Positions 1-10,782 of a stretch of 64,000 nt of DNA are shown here, piece by piece. The translations under genes and the position numbers were made by a program. Source of the DNA: Rhea pennata (taxonomy: Eukaryota > Chordata > Aves > Rheiformes > Rheidae). The notes under the pieces were generated by a model. The model saw only the letters and a program-made list of their open reading frames with translations. It did no database searches and was not told the origin of the DNA. The stretch is from assembly GCF_028389875.1 (NCBI RefSeq), contig NC_084665.1:126147602-126211601 (forward strand), in the 5' to 3' direction. Position 1 is the first letter of the stretch. Each line of letters begins with the position of its first letter.

Positions 1-709
1 GGCATCCTGCTTCGGGCCTCTCGTGCCAGGCAGCACGGCCAGCTCTTGTGCTGGGCTCTCCGGAGGGGGGCGGTTTGGGGGTTCCCCCTCCACACGCACT
101 GCCGACATGCAAAGCCTGCAGGCCAGGTCCCGTGCCAGGTGGGAACGGGGGCCAGCTCTGCGGATTTGGTCCAGCCCACGTCTCTTCTGAGGGAAGCACC
201 TTCTGAGTAGAGAAAAGCCCGGAGCAAGAGTAGGGGGGGGGCCGATCTGCTCCTGATGGTGGGCGCTTGTGGTGTGACAGGAGTCACTGGACGGAATCTT
301 TCAGCAGCAGAAACATGCCGGGGTTCAGCCGTGGACTGGCCATGACAAAGAGCTGATCGTTCTCGTGGGGCTGAAGATGCTCTTGTGACAGCTCCCCCGC
401 AGAGGTGGCTTTCCCGGCAGAGGCTTTTTTCTCTTCCAAGCTGTCTCTGCCGGACTTCAGGCTGGCTTGGGAAGGAGGGCATTCAAACACAGTGGCTTCA
501 CCTGTCCCTCGCTTCCTTCTGGAAGAGAGCAGGCACGACTCCGCTCAAGTCAAGTCAGGGGGGTCCGCAGGGCTAAAAGTGGGGGTGCGTTAGGAACTAG
601 CAGGTTGCTACCAGTAACTGCCGGTTGCTACGTGGAGCAACAGTGAGATCCTGAGGCAAGCAAAGCAGAGGGCGCGTCCGAGTCAGAAGTGGTCCGATTC
701 TTTGTGCAG
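1..709. other. No recognisable exon; region 5' of the TAGAP-like exons
   Basis: GC-rich sequence immediately before the first recognisable RhoGAP exon. TAGAP proteins have an N-terminal region before the RhoGAP domain, and I looked for it here on the plus strand. None of the open frames resembles it, so the earlier exons probably lie outside the window or are lost. Short open frames are present on both strands but show no family signature. Confidence 0.5.
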
Positions 710-2793
710 GATCTCCTGGCTGTATTGTACGGGAAAGGGCCCGCCACTGAGGGCGTCTTCAGGAAAAAGGCCAATGAGAAGGCTGGCCAGGAGCTAAAGG
801 AGGTCCTAAGCCAGGGCGAGAACGCCGATCTGGACAGCAGACCCGTGCCCCTCGTGGCGGTGGTGCTGAAGGTGAATTCCTCTGACTCCCCGAGCACACG
901 GCTCCCCGAGCACGAGGCTAATCTGCAGGGGCCCCTCGCAGTGCCTCCACTGAGCTCGGTGCCGCTCAGAGCTCAAAGCGTGCCGAAGCCAAACTCAGTG
1001 GCGCAGGCTCAGGACACTCTGGCATTTTTCCTCTCCCTCAGGTTTTCCTGAGCTCCCCAAGTTCGGCCCCTGATTCTCTGCATGCCCATGGGAAACTCAC
1101 TTCCTCCACCGCCTCCTCAGCCTCCTGCTCTCCTCAGAGAGGGCTGCTGAGACAGAGGCCTGCACCAAAGGCTCACAGATGAGCTCGCTCCCGCTCCTGC
1201 ACTAACACCAGTGCCCTTGGCACACACTCACACAGCCCCCTGCACGCTCAGAGCTCAGCAGCACCTTTGGGAGCACGTAGCATGAAGCAAGCTGCCTGCT
1301 CATGAGCTCAGGTCACGGCGATACTCCCTCTCTGCTCAATGCCAGTGTTGAGAGCATCATCTAAGTAGCTTGGCCTTGCAGGACTTCCTCCGCAGCATCC
1401 CCTCCAAACTTCTCTCGGACCACCTCTACGACGACTGGATGCTAGCGCTGGAGAAGCCAAGTCAGCAGGCCAAAATTGACAGCCTGAAAGAGTAAGCTTT
1501 TGAACCACTCCCGCTCTTTGGGAGAGAACTAAGGCTTACTCCAACAAGGAAGGAGTGGTCCCTGCACCCTGCAGTGTTAACGTTGCGTTTTCCTTGTGTT
1601 CCCTAGGGTAGCTGGCAGCCTGCCCACAGCAAACCTCCTCTTGCTCCAGCGTTTATTCGCTGTGCTCCACCACATTAGTGAGAACGTGGAGACCAGTGGA
1701 ATGGATGCAAGCAACCTCGCTGTCTGTGTGGGGCCCAGCATGCTGAGCCCCGGGGCGGACAACGCGCTCTCGCTGGCAGCGCAGGAGAGGAGCGACAAGG
1801 TCTCTTGAACTCCTTCCATCCCTACCGCCTTGGGGGCAGCTCAGGGCCATCCACACAGATCCCCCTGCCCTTGCAAAAGCTCAGGGAAGCAGCACCTCTG
1901 GTCATCGGGGGTGCCCCTTGCTGGGGCTCTCTGCTCCAGGACCAGCAGATCTCTGAAATCAGGGGTTTTGTGTGTGCAGGTGACAGCCTTGGTAGAATTC
2001 CTCATAGACAACTGCCGAGCAATATTTGGAGAGGACATCAGCTTGCCTTTCAGTCGCTCGGCCGAGGAATCACCGGAGGACACAGGCAGCTCCACAGGTA
2101 GGAGGGTGGACTGAGGACGGTTACAGGCCAGGGCTGCTGCCTGACGTTCTTGAACTGGAGGTCGGAAGTCATCTGTGGAAGTGCAGGGAGCTGCAGAGGG
2201 TTTACTATGGCATTGCAGTGTTTTCCCCTAGAACACTTTCCAGGAGTCCAGAAGGACAGCGCTCACAGACAGCATTCATTCCAGGTGGCAAACGCCTGTG
2301 CAGCTCTGCCCCTCACCTCGTTGCTAGCTATGGTGGAGGCTGCACTCTCGCAGGAACCTGCCCTTTGCGCTGCCTTAGCTTCTCCTCTAGCACACAGCAG
2401 GAAGGTTGTCCTTAGCCAAGTGCGTGGTTCCGCAGGGGAAGTCGCCTTGTGTCTTCAGACAGGGCCTGAAAACCACCTAACCGTCTCTTTCTCTGCCCAG
2501 AACACGCAGGGGCTCCCGAGCACAGTGATTCTGCCTGGGAGAGGCCAGAGCCGGGAGCTGTCGGCAGCCGCCCGGCCCTGGAGATGGAGCAGCCCAGCGG
2601 GAGGAGCAGCAGTGCTAACAGGCCCTGTCCAAGCTGTGCCTCAGCCCCTCCCCTCAGCCCTTTTACAAGTGGCATCAGCAGCGTGGACAGGAGGTTCTCG
2701 GAGCCGCGCCTGTCCTTCCACAGCCGCTGTGAAGGGAGGCCGAGGGAGCAGGAGCCGAGCAAACGTGCGGGCAACTTCCCCATTCGGCAGTAA
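710..2793 (+). CDS. TAGAP: TAGAP-like RhoGAP gene, five 3' exons, short C-terminus
   Basis: RhoGAP-domain protein that would speed GTP hydrolysis on Rho-family GTPases; TAGAP is a T-cell activation gene. Exons are 710-871, 1382-1491, 1607-1799, 1980-2097 and 2501-2793; the reading phases join correctly throughout. Exon 1 carries GPATEGVFRKKANEK, which holds the candidate arginine-finger R. Exon 3 carries MDASNLAVCVGPSML and exon 4 LVEFLIDNC, both RhoGAP/TAGAP hallmarks. The last exon keeps the RRFSEP stretch seen in mammalian TAGAP, then stops about 20 codons later, whereas human TAGAP continues for several hundred residues. The donor after exon 3 is AAG|GTCTCT, which is weak. The start and N-terminal exons are not visible. 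A lineage-specific TAGAP paralogue, or a truncated copy on its way to a pseudogene, fits as well as the orthologue. GC content is much higher than in the defensin block downstream. Confidence 0.75.
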
Positions 2794-3635
2794 CAGCTCA
2801 GCTTGGAGAAGGAGGCACTGGGAAAACACCGTTCAGCATCGCCTTCGCAATTATCACGCGGCCCTCCACACACCAAACATCCTCCCGCTGCTCCCGGAGA
2901 GCTCCTCCTCTGCTCGCATGCCTCCGTCTTCACCAGCCACACACTACTTTCACCCTCTACTCCTCAAAAAAAAAAAAAAAAAAAACTTCTAAAATTGTCA
3001 CCAGGCTTTTTCCACCAAGTGCCCAGAGGACAGCAGGACATCTAGCAGAGCAGCCTAAAAGCATTGCCTGTCATGGTCTTTGGCAAGCTGCAGGAAAAGG
3101 TGTGCAAACAGCCCCAGAGCTGGGGGCCTGGGAAAACGTGAGTGTTCAGAGAGACAGCCAATTCTGAAGAGAGACAACCAATTCTCCTGCGCAACTGTCC
3201 AGCAGCCCAGGCCCGACAAGGAAAGCCATTGCCTGTGGCTTATCAGCCATGGCCCCGTCTCAAGTCAACTGAGGAAGTGTTTAGAGAGGACAGTGGACCA
3301 CTGGAATCCTGGAGGACCACCACCACTTATGAAGAGCCTCCCAAAACCTGCCTGACCACAAGAGTTCCCTGCTACAGCCTCACAGTGCCCGCCGTGAGAT
3401 CCATGATGTCCAAGTGGGACCCTCTGCCACCCTGCCCATGCACCAACCCTGCACAGGACACAGCAGAGGTGGCTCCAAGGCATGTGCTCAGGCACAGAGG
3501 TTCTGCCCTGAAAGTCTCTCAGGTGGAAACTGCAACCTGCAAGGCTCCTGCTGCAACAAACTCCCTCCCCACAGAGGTTTCCCTCACCTTCCGATCAAAA
3601 GAAGTGTAGGAAGAACTGTTTGGGCTTGGGAGGTC
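2794..3635. other. No gene seen; A20 tract
   Basis: Sequence after the TAGAP-like stop. It has a run of about 20 A at 2966-2985 but no clear AATAAA just before it. A 155-codon open frame at 3142-3609 has low-complexity composition and no domain I recognise; I treat it as chance or as distant 3' untranslated sequence. Confidence 0.4.
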
Positions 3636-3639
3636 ACAC

Positions 3640-4160
3640 TTCCCTGGATTCCGTATTCAAGTAGGGCCTCTGCGTCATTTGCTGAAGAAAAGCTCCATAT
3701 GGAAATGGGAACCTCAGTATCATGCAGCATCAAGTGCTTTAAAGAATGAAATGCTTGCTGAACTATGGAGAGGACCACGCCCTCCACCCTCCATGCCCTT
3801 TACACTGCAGGCAGGCCTAGAGGATCAGGGATGTCAGGAGGGATTATGGCAACCAGACGTGCAAGGCGGAAAGGATTATGCCGTGGCCATGGGCTCTACA
3901 TTTTGGCAAGGGTCCCGGGAGCAGCACGCTTCCCTGGAGAAAGTGCTGTGAGCTGCATAAGAAGGGCAGCTAACATCTGAGCCATGAACCCAAGGAGGGG
4001 AAAAAGCTGTGTGTGCTGAAAGGTACTGAAGGCCCTCAGAAAGCCACCACAGAAGAAGTGTTGTTCCGGTTGCTAGGGCCCGGGCACGTCCGGGACGCTC
4101 GTACAAAAGGAAGGACTTGTGGCCGATGTGCTGTCACTCCTGGTGTGTTCAGGGGGAATA
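3640..4160 (+). repeat. Diverged dispersed repeat, copy A
   Basis: This segment aligns with 5985-6900 at roughly two thirds identity. Shared landmarks are ATGCCCNTTNACACT, the GGATGTCAG/GGACGTCAG stretch, AAGAAGGGCNGCTAAC and the ACAAAAG stretch near 4104/6852. It does not look like CR1. I cannot name the family, and I see no convincing terminal repeats or coding domain. Confidence 0.5.
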
Positions 4161-4164
4161 TGTG

Positions 4165-5975
4165 GGTACCTACATGCAGAAGATGATTTGCATTGCAGTG
4201 CTCCTGGCACTTAAGAGACTAGTCAGCGCTGCAGCTCCTGGCTATGCAGGCCAGGATAGACCTGTCCTACCACGCCCAGAGCTCTGGAATTATGCCGGAG
4301 GAAACACTCAGGTGGTACCTGCGCCTGGCACCTTGCCCCTGCTCCTGAGACATGGCGAGCAGGGGACAACTCTTTGGGAGGCATCCATGTAGGCACCTTC
4401 AACGCTAGCCACTGCAAAGGTGATGAAAATTGTTGAAGCTGCCAACATTAGCCAACGTGACATATGCTTCTGATGACATCCCCCCAGAGAATTTCTGCTT
4501 CCCTTCTCCGGTGACTGCACAAAAGATGTCTTCTCTGGCACCGTTTTGTACATCAGTAACACTTGGGGTGACCTCCCGTCAGCTAGGCACCTTTCTCAAG
4601 CAAACCCATCAAGGTTACTAAACGCCACCCCAGAACTGGAAAACACTGAGAAGAAAGGGGAGGAAAAACAAGGTGTGATCAGGCTACTGATTCCAGGAGC
4701 ACAAGTGGAAACCAGCCTGACTGAACGTCACCGGGATGATATCTTGAAAGGCTGCTCCCCAAAAGCTGTCAGTGCCTTGCGAATGGTGTTACATCCTGTG
4801 CCCCATGCTGTTAATAAACATCGTATTGTTATTTGTTGTCAGCTTGGCCTTGACCTGTCAATTGAAAGCTTGAGTAGTTTGGCTCCCAGGCGTGGAACTT
4901 CTAGGGGGATCTGGTCAGAGAGAACGGGCCCCTGGCACACCTCCCTTTGGAGAAGGTCTGCTTCCCCTCTGCTCTGCAGACCCACAGAGAGCTGTGCAAA
5001 GCAAGCACAGAATGCTGCTTTATTGGTCCACATTCCCTCTGCATGGCTGAATGGCCCTGTCTCGCATGGGCAGCACTGAAACTCGGCCATGCCCTTCCCT
5101 TGGAACCGCAGCCATGAAGATAAGCCAGGTAACTCTTATGGCAACTAGCTTAGTTCTCCGACAAACAAGTGTTTCAATGTCCATAACGGACCATGTCCAG
5201 TTGCAAAACTCCAAGAAAGATAATTTACTGCTACTCTGCTGGCGTTAGCCAGGGAGCAGTACCTGCAGCTATCATGTGCCTCTCCCCCAAGACAAGCTCT
5301 GCCTCTGGTTCTGTTGCACAAAACCCTGACTTCACACAACACCTGCAGCTGACCAGCTTTTTCTGGCATTCCCCAGGATGCTCTGTCTAGTACAACTGCT
5401 TAGGAGGTAAGCAAGGGACCGCAGGGTCATTCAAGAGCCTAAATGGTACATCTGATTCGTGTCAATGGAGTGAAGATGATAATGTGGCTGCATGGCACAG
5501 CCTACCAGTTTTTGAGGTAGACTAGATCCAGGAGGCAAAACAATCATATGTTTAAATAGCCTGTTTCTCCTTTGGGCACTCTACAAAGTAAAGACTGTAA
5601 GAACAATGTCTTGTTTATCCTTTGAAATATTTTACTTTGAATGGACAAAGAATAAGCCAGCTCTGCGTGAACATTTTTTTCTTTAATGACTCTGCTGAAG
5701 TCGTCATCAGCTTGAGATGTCACGTTCTTCCACCAGAAGAGATGAGGTAGACAGACTTTTGTATGATTCTGTAAAAATAGATGTGAACATGTTGTCTATA
5801 ATTTATTGTGTGGGAAAACTAGGCAGTGGTTGATCAACACTGTTCCACTATTCCAAAAAAGGATAATTTCCAAGCTGGTAGCTCCAAAACTTGTCCCTCC
5901 TTCCCTATGCGCTTTTCTAGCATTTACCAGAATTGAATAATATCATTCCTGGTGTGAAATTGCAAAGACCAAGTC
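4165..5975. other. No gene seen
   Basis: Unique-looking sequence between the two repeat copies. There is an AATAAA at about 4812 and a 177-codon open frame at 4546-5079 without a recognisable motif. No splice-flanked exon pattern and no RNA gene is evident. Confidence 0.4.
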
Positions 5976-5984
5976 AAGATATGA

Positions 5985-6900
5985 AATTCCTATGGCAGCT
6001 GATGGATAAGATGACAGAAAACTATGCCAGAATCTATATGAGCAGTGATACCATATTCAATACGGACCTCAGAACAAAAACTTCGTGCAGCTATAAATGT
6101 TTTAAAAAAATAAAATGTTTGCTTTCACATCTGTGGAACCAACATTCATGCCCATTCACACTACATATAGGCATTGGGGATGAGGGACGTCAGTAGCAAT
6201 CATGGAAATAAGATCCACAGGATACAAAGGATTAAACCATGTTGCCTTTTCCCAAAATCCTAGTAAGACTCTGTAGTGAGAACACTTGCAAAAGATCTGG
6301 TGAGGAGTCAGTGACTGCAGAGTACATGGTAGTAGCCCAGCATGCGAAACTGCATATTGACCGAATTCCCATCACGGCCAGGCATGCATATTCCATTTTT
6401 ATCAACAATGTCTGACTGCTTCCCATACAGCAGTTTCTCAAGGTTAGCACAGCTGAGATAAGGAAATAGTTCTAGGAGATTTAAAGGGCCCTTCAGATAC
6501 AATGAGTCGAGTCTCACCTGAGCGTCCAACCGTGAGTCTGACCCATGTGTCCAGCCCCGGCTCCTGGGTCTCCCCACACAGCTTAGACTGTAAATCTTTT
6601 ATTAAATCTATCCGACTTAACTCCTTATGAACATTGAGTGTCTCTCTACACTGATATCTGACCCTCTTTTGCCTGCCTGGTGGTCACAGGCTCTCAGTAA
6701 AACTCCACTCCCTTATAGAAAGTACTATTAGGTGCACAAGAAGGGCTGCTAACTACCAAGTCATTAACTCAAGAAAGGAAATCAAGTTGCATGTGTCAAT
6801 TCTCATTTAAAAACTGATTGTAACTGGTAAGCCCTTAGCCCTTAAGGGTAGCACAAAAGACTACTGTGTGGTGATGGGCTTTGTACATATATTACCAGGT
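5985..6900 (+). repeat. Diverged dispersed repeat, copy B, interrupted at about 6250-6700
   Basis: Second copy of the 3640-4160 repeat. Similarity runs from about 5985 to 6250, is lost for about 450 bases, then resumes near 6705 with GAAAGTACTATTAGG against GAAAGTGCTGTGAGC in copy A and continues to about 6890. The central block is therefore an insertion into copy B or a deletion from copy A. It ends in AT-rich sequence resembling a polyadenylation region (about 6590-6625), and its identity is open. Confidence 0.45.
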
Positions 6901-6984
6901 AAAGAGTAATGTGTTAGTGGTCCCCGTGGACAGCACATCCCCACAACCCAGGGCACGGTCTGTGCCTGGATGCTGCATCCCTTC

Positions 6985-7055
6985 AACCTTGTGGTTCAAA
7001 GGCAGTGTGTCTGACTCTAGATCAGAAACTCTTTGGTCAACTCACATCAGTGTCA
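6985..7055 (+). pseudogene. Decayed tRNA-Trp copy with CTA anticodon
   Basis: A 71-base stretch aligns along its whole length with the tRNA-Trp at 9545-9616, including the anticodon arm CTGACTCTAGATCAGA, where the anticodon reads CTA instead of CCA. The acceptor, D and T arms carry many mismatches and the T-loop TTCGA is lost, so it should not fold. About 25 bases of 5' flank (CCTGGATGCTGCATCCC) also match the flank of the intact gene, which shows a DNA-level duplication of the unit in the opposite orientation. Confidence 0.75.
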
Positions 7056-7124
7056 AGCTCGGTTAAATATCTAGCACCAATCGTATTACCTCTGCTTCTC
7101 TGCAGGGCTAGTCTGTGTTAGGTG

Positions 7125-7870
7125 CAGGACTTTCCAAGGTATTGACAAGCTGAAGCAAATCCAGTGCAAAGTCAAAAGGATCATCAGGGGCCTGGAGCAC
7201 ATTATGTGTGAAGACAGCCTGAGGTAGCAGGGCTTTGCTGAAAAGGGCCTGGGGGTCATGGAGAACATGTTCAAGATGATTCAACAGTGTACCTTGTGAC
7301 AAAGAAGGCCAACTGCATCATGGGTTGCATTAGGAAGGATATTGCCAGGAGATCCAGGGGAGTGACCTTTCCCCTTTAATCAGCACTGGTGAGGCCACAT
7401 GTGCAGTGCTGGGTTCAGCTTTGCACTCCCCAGTATAAGGAAGACACAGACCTACTGGAGCGAGTCCAGCAAAGGGCCACACAGATGATGAAGGGACTGG
7501 AGCATCTCTCATACCAGGAGGGGCTAAGAGAACTGAACCTCTTCTGCCTGGAGAAGAGAAAGCACAGGGTGGATACTATCAGTGTGTATAAATATCTGAA
7601 GAGAGCATGTAAGGAAGACAAACGTTCCTTTTGGTGGTACCTAGTGACAAGACGAGGCAACAGGCACAAACTGCAATACAATAAATTCTGTTTAAATATA
7701 AGAAAAAAACTTCTTTTATTGTAAGGGTTATAGAACACTGGGACAGGTTGCCCAAAGAGATTTTGCAGTCTCTGTCCTTGGACCTATCTGCTGGAGATGA
7801 CCCTAAGAGGGTTGGACTAGACAGTCTCCAGAGATGACTAGACAATCTCCAACCTCAGTGACTCTGTGTT
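7125..7870 (+). mobile_element. CR1 LINE, 3' fragments, mosaic
   Basis: Plus-strand CR1 sequence from the end of ORF2 to the 3' end. The 7389-7724 frame reads like CR1 ORF2 tail (LLERVQQRATQMMKGLEHL), followed by the familiar GGTTGGACTAGA and CTCCAGAG stretch. The first 100 bases (7130-7228) match a more 3' part of CR1 than the bases that follow, so two fragments are joined or one is rearranged. Old copy with many substitutions. Confidence 0.85.
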
Positions 7871-7879
7871 CAGGCTTCT

Positions 7880-8172
7880 GTCTACAGCTAGTAATGACTA
7901 GCTGTAGAGTAGCTGGAGAGAGATTCTTCTCATAGGTGCACAACAAAGTGATGAGTGGAAAAAATGACATTCTATGGAAGAAAATTCCAACTAAATATAA
8001 GAAAATTTCACTGTGAAGGTGACTTAGGGTGGGAGTTGAGAGGGACTCTTCATCCTTGGAGAAATTCAAAACTCCTTAAACAGGCCTTGAGCAATCTGAT
8101 CCTTATCTGACATTGAAAATAATTGCACTTTGAGCTGGAGGTTGGACCAGAGATCTCTTACATTTTTTTTTT
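7880..8172 (+). mobile_element. CR1 LINE 3'-end fragment, older
   Basis: Diverged CR1 3' region: ATAAGAAAATTTCACTGTG, then the CTTGGAGAAATTCAAAACTC and GGAGGTTGGACCAGAGATCTC stretches typical of CR1 3' ends, closing at a run of 11 T (8163-8173). It lies directly behind the previous CR1 piece but repeats part of its extent, so it is a separate insertion. Confidence 0.75.
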
Positions 8173-8278
8173 TCTTAATGCATTGACCAACTCAGATTCT
8201 AACCCCACATTGCTCCTGTGTCAGCATCACCGTGCCTCAGCATGCCACATGTAGACCATCAGGATGCCAGGCTGGCCA

Positions 8279-8351
8279 GGGCCAGTGGCGCAATGGACAA
8301 CGCGCCTGACTACGGATCAGGAGATTGCAGGTTCGACTCCTGCCTGGTTCG
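8279..8351 (+). tRNA. tRNA-Arg (anticodon ACG)
   Basis: 73-base cloverleaf starting GGGCCAGTGGCGCAATGGA. The anticodon arm is CCTGA-CTACGGA-TCAGG with ACG; the T arm is GCAGG-TTCGACT-CCTGC. The acceptor stem closes GGGCCAG with CTGGTTC using two G-T wobbles at pairs 2-71 and 3-70, and the discriminator is G. A and B boxes are intact. It is close to vertebrate tRNA-Arg-ACG, which reads CGU (and CGC/CGA through inosine). Confidence 0.95.
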
Positions 8352-8354
8352 ACC

Positions 8355-8358
8355 TTTT
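8355..8358 (+). terminator. Pol III T4 terminator of tRNA-Arg
   Basis: Four T residues begin four bases after the tRNA 3' end, the usual place for a Pol III stop. The second tRNA-Arg lacks such a close T run. Confidence 0.7.
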
Positions 8359-8359
8359 C

Positions 8360-9185
8360 CTTTGTACAGCTTGGCCACAGTGGAGATGGCCCTGGATTCT
8401 CCTTGGTGGCCACCATTGCCTGGTGTTTCTCCCAGTCAGCTGGCAGACAATTATGGCATCAAGCAACAGACTCTGGAGGAGTGGAGTCTTACCCACAGTA
8501 GAGGACAGTCGGGGACCACTGCATTTGAGACCATTACATCTGCTCTCATTCTGGACACACAGAAGGACTGCTGCTTTGGTAGGCTGTGTGTCCCATGTGC
8601 AAATACTGGTAGGAAGGGTGAGGCACTAAAGGAGGAGCACAGGAGGGAGAGAGGAATGAAGAAGGAGAGAAGGAGGCTGTAGGCATGAGTTGCAAAGAGA
8701 AGCCTGACAGATAACACAGTCTTTAGCACATAGCAGAGTTTTAGAAGACCGTGAGAAACCATAGGGGGCTATGAGAACTGATGTAGAAATAGTGTGGATG
8801 TTCTAAACATAACAAATCCTGTCATCTGTTGGAACAACCCCTCCCAGCTTCTCAATAGTCTTGACCTAGCTGGATCCCCTGAGGAGAGATGCAGCCATTC
8901 AGGTGTGAGGTATGGGAGTACCTGGTGCCTCTCTTCCACATCAGATAAAGGAAAGGAGTAAAGGTGTCCTCTGCTGTAAAAGGTGTATCTGCTCAAGCTG
9001 CTGAAGATGTAGGACAAAGTGAGCAGTTTGGTGCTATCAGAGAGGACAAACAGGAGAGCAGCAAGATTTTTGCAGGAACCCTGCAGAACCAGGGCATAAG
9101 CATAGGACAGAGAAAGAGTAAGGCTGTGTGTGGGGAAGCAAGAGACTCCCTTAGTGATGGAGGCAGGAAGCCTGTGACATGCCCC
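8360..9185. other. No gene seen between tRNA-Arg and CR1 ORF1 remnant
   Basis: The long open frame on the minus strand over 8769-9335 overlaps recognisable CR1 sequence at its upstream end and shows no domain, so I do not call it a gene. Part of this stretch may be more decayed CR1 5' sequence leading into the ORF1 remnant. Confidence 0.4.
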
Positions 9186-9189
9186 AAGA

Positions 9190-9475
9190 GGCAGAAGGCT
9201 CTTTCTGGACCTATATAGAGGTGATTTACAGGGAGGGGATTTGGTCTGGGTGAGATTAGGAGGAGGATGGTTCACCAGGGAAGTACCTGGGTGTGCCTGA
9301 CTTGTTGTACAGCAAGATAAGACAGTGGGTGGCAATTGTTGGAGACTCCTTTTAGCATGGAACAGAGGCCCAGTACCCTGACCTGTAATGCTGGGTAGAG
9401 ACTACTGGGGCTCATTGGCTTCCAGACTATTCCCAGTTGGTTCACGTTCACATGGGCACCAGGGATGCTGTACTG
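9190..9475 (+). mobile_element. CR1 LINE ORF1 (5'-region) remnant
   Basis: Bases 9330-9370 decode as VAIVGDS followed by a stop and HGTEA, and 9420-9470 decode as FPDYSQLVHVHMGT. These match the esterase-like part of CR1 ORF1 (VAIVGDSLLRGTEA and the later HVGTNDA region). It has stop codons and gaps, and breaks off at about 9475. Most genomic CR1 copies keep only the 3' end, so a 5' piece is less common. It lies between tRNA genes. Confidence 0.7.
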
Positions 9476-9544
9476 TACCTAACACAGGCTAGCTCAAAGG
9501 AAAAGCACAGGCAATACAGAGGAAACTCAGTGCAGCCATAAGTC

Positions 9545-9616
9545 TGACCCCGGTGTGATTCGAACACACAACCTTCTGATCTGGAGTCAGACGCGCTGCC
9601 CTTGCGCCACGAGGTC
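9545..9616 (-). tRNA. tRNA-Trp (anticodon CCA)
   Basis: 72-base cloverleaf on the minus strand, 5' end at 9616, starting GACCTCGTGGCGCAAGGG. The anticodon arm is TCTGA-CTCCAGA-TCAGA; the T arm is GTGTG-TTCGAAT-CACAC; the acceptor GACCTCG pairs with CGGGGTC (one wobble); the discriminator is A. It is nearly identical to vertebrate tRNA-Trp-CCA and is the only intact tRNA-Trp in the window. Confidence 0.95.
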
Positions 9617-9724
9617 AGGGGTGGAGGGATGCAGCACCCAGGCATGGACCACAATGTGAGTGACGGGGAAGTGCTTACCATGGGCACCACCCCAGAGGTG
9701 TCTGGATGCCCCCCAACAGAGTTG

Positions 9725-9781
9725 CAGTGACATGCTGGAGGAAGCTTACTGTGGTGCAGGACTGGGAGGGAGAAGGGACAT
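9725..9781 (+). repeat. 57-base direct repeat, copy 1
   Basis: Begins CAGTGACATGCTGGAGGAAG and recurs at 10783 with about one mismatch. This copy lies 30 bases before the second tRNA-Arg, so the repeat marks the edge of a duplicated tRNA unit. Confidence 0.9.
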
Positions 9782-9810
9782 GCTGGGAGCATCAGACTCT
9801 GTGGTGGCCA

Positions 9811-9883
9811 GGGCCAGTGGCGCAATGGATAACGCGCCTGACTACGGATCAGGAGACTGCAGGTTCGACTCCTGCCTGGCTCG
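9811..9883 (+). tRNA. tRNA-Arg (anticodon ACG), second copy
   Basis: 73 bases, four differences from the copy at 8279. All four arms pair; the acceptor GGGCCAG/CTGGCTC is fully Watson-Crick, unlike the first copy. The flanks GGCCA immediately before and a CAGC-TGG stretch after it also resemble the first copy, which indicates duplication of a longer unit. The nearest T4 on the plus strand is about 60 bases downstream. Confidence 0.95.
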
Positions 9884-10782
9884 CTCTGTTCCTGCTCGCA
9901 GCCTGGATGTGGTGGAGGCTGATGGGAATGGGGCTGTGCTGATGAGCTTTTGGAAGTGGTGGGGCTCCAGCACTAATCCTTCTCTGGCTATTGCCTCTCT
10001 TTCTCATATGTTCTGCCAACAAGACCTTTACCTGTTGGAAATCCATCAATTGTTTTCTCAAAAGTAGCTATTGCCACATTTTTCATTAATGTGGTATTTC
10101 ATCTGAGTTTCTTTTAGGACCAGGTACAGGCAGGGTAGCAGGGCCTTTCTGACTCCCATTTCCTTTCCCTTTCAATCCGGTGTTTTCTACTCAACCTATC
10201 TCTGGTTTTGCTCCACCTCCATTTCATCTTTCATCATTCCTTTCTGCTCTATTTTCCATCTAGTGTCACAAATTCTGACATGTTTGCACATAATTCCTGC
10301 TTGTCTCAGAGAGCATGTTAAAGACCTTAGAATGAGAGCTCTGACACCATCACCTAGTATGGCTCTTTTCTTCTTAAGAAAATAAACAGTTTAATATAAA
10401 TATGCAACACTTGCAATACAGAATTTATTGTTCTTGCTATCTTTACTGAAAGAAGATAAAAATACGAAATAATCATTAATAAATGTAAATAAAAATATAG
10501 TGTACAAATAAGGAATGTTATTAGTGCTAGTTCAATAAATGTAAATATTTTCTGCAGTGGATATACTTATAGTTATGCTTAAGATGGTTGACCTTGACTG
10601 CATAGACAATGAGCAAGTCTGAAGGTGTAGAAAAGAGCCAGGCACCTATTTTTTCTTCCCTCTGAGCAACCACTGTCCACAAGAATGACCTTACAGCCTC
10701 TTCCTCTGCCAATATTTCCCATTTCAAGCCTCCCACAAGAGGGAGCCATGAACTAGCTCATGGACTGCAGAGGCTGCAAAGC

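Noticed and set aside
3142-3609. 155-codon frame considered as a lost TAGAP C-terminus
   Set aside because: Only a YEE tripeptide recalls TAGAP; no sustained similarity and no splice connection.
4790-4900. AATAAA followed by TTTGGCTCCCAGGCGTGG, considered as an LTR end with primer-binding site
   Set aside because: No matching second LTR, no terminal TG/CA pair that I could define and no coding domain nearby.
8218-8682. 154-codon open frame on the plus strand
   Set aside because: It runs straight through the tRNA-Arg gene and has no domain; a shadow of non-coding sequence.
8769-9335. 188-codon open frame on the minus strand
   Set aside because: Partly antisense to recognisable CR1 ORF1 sequence, no known domain, no splice or promoter support.
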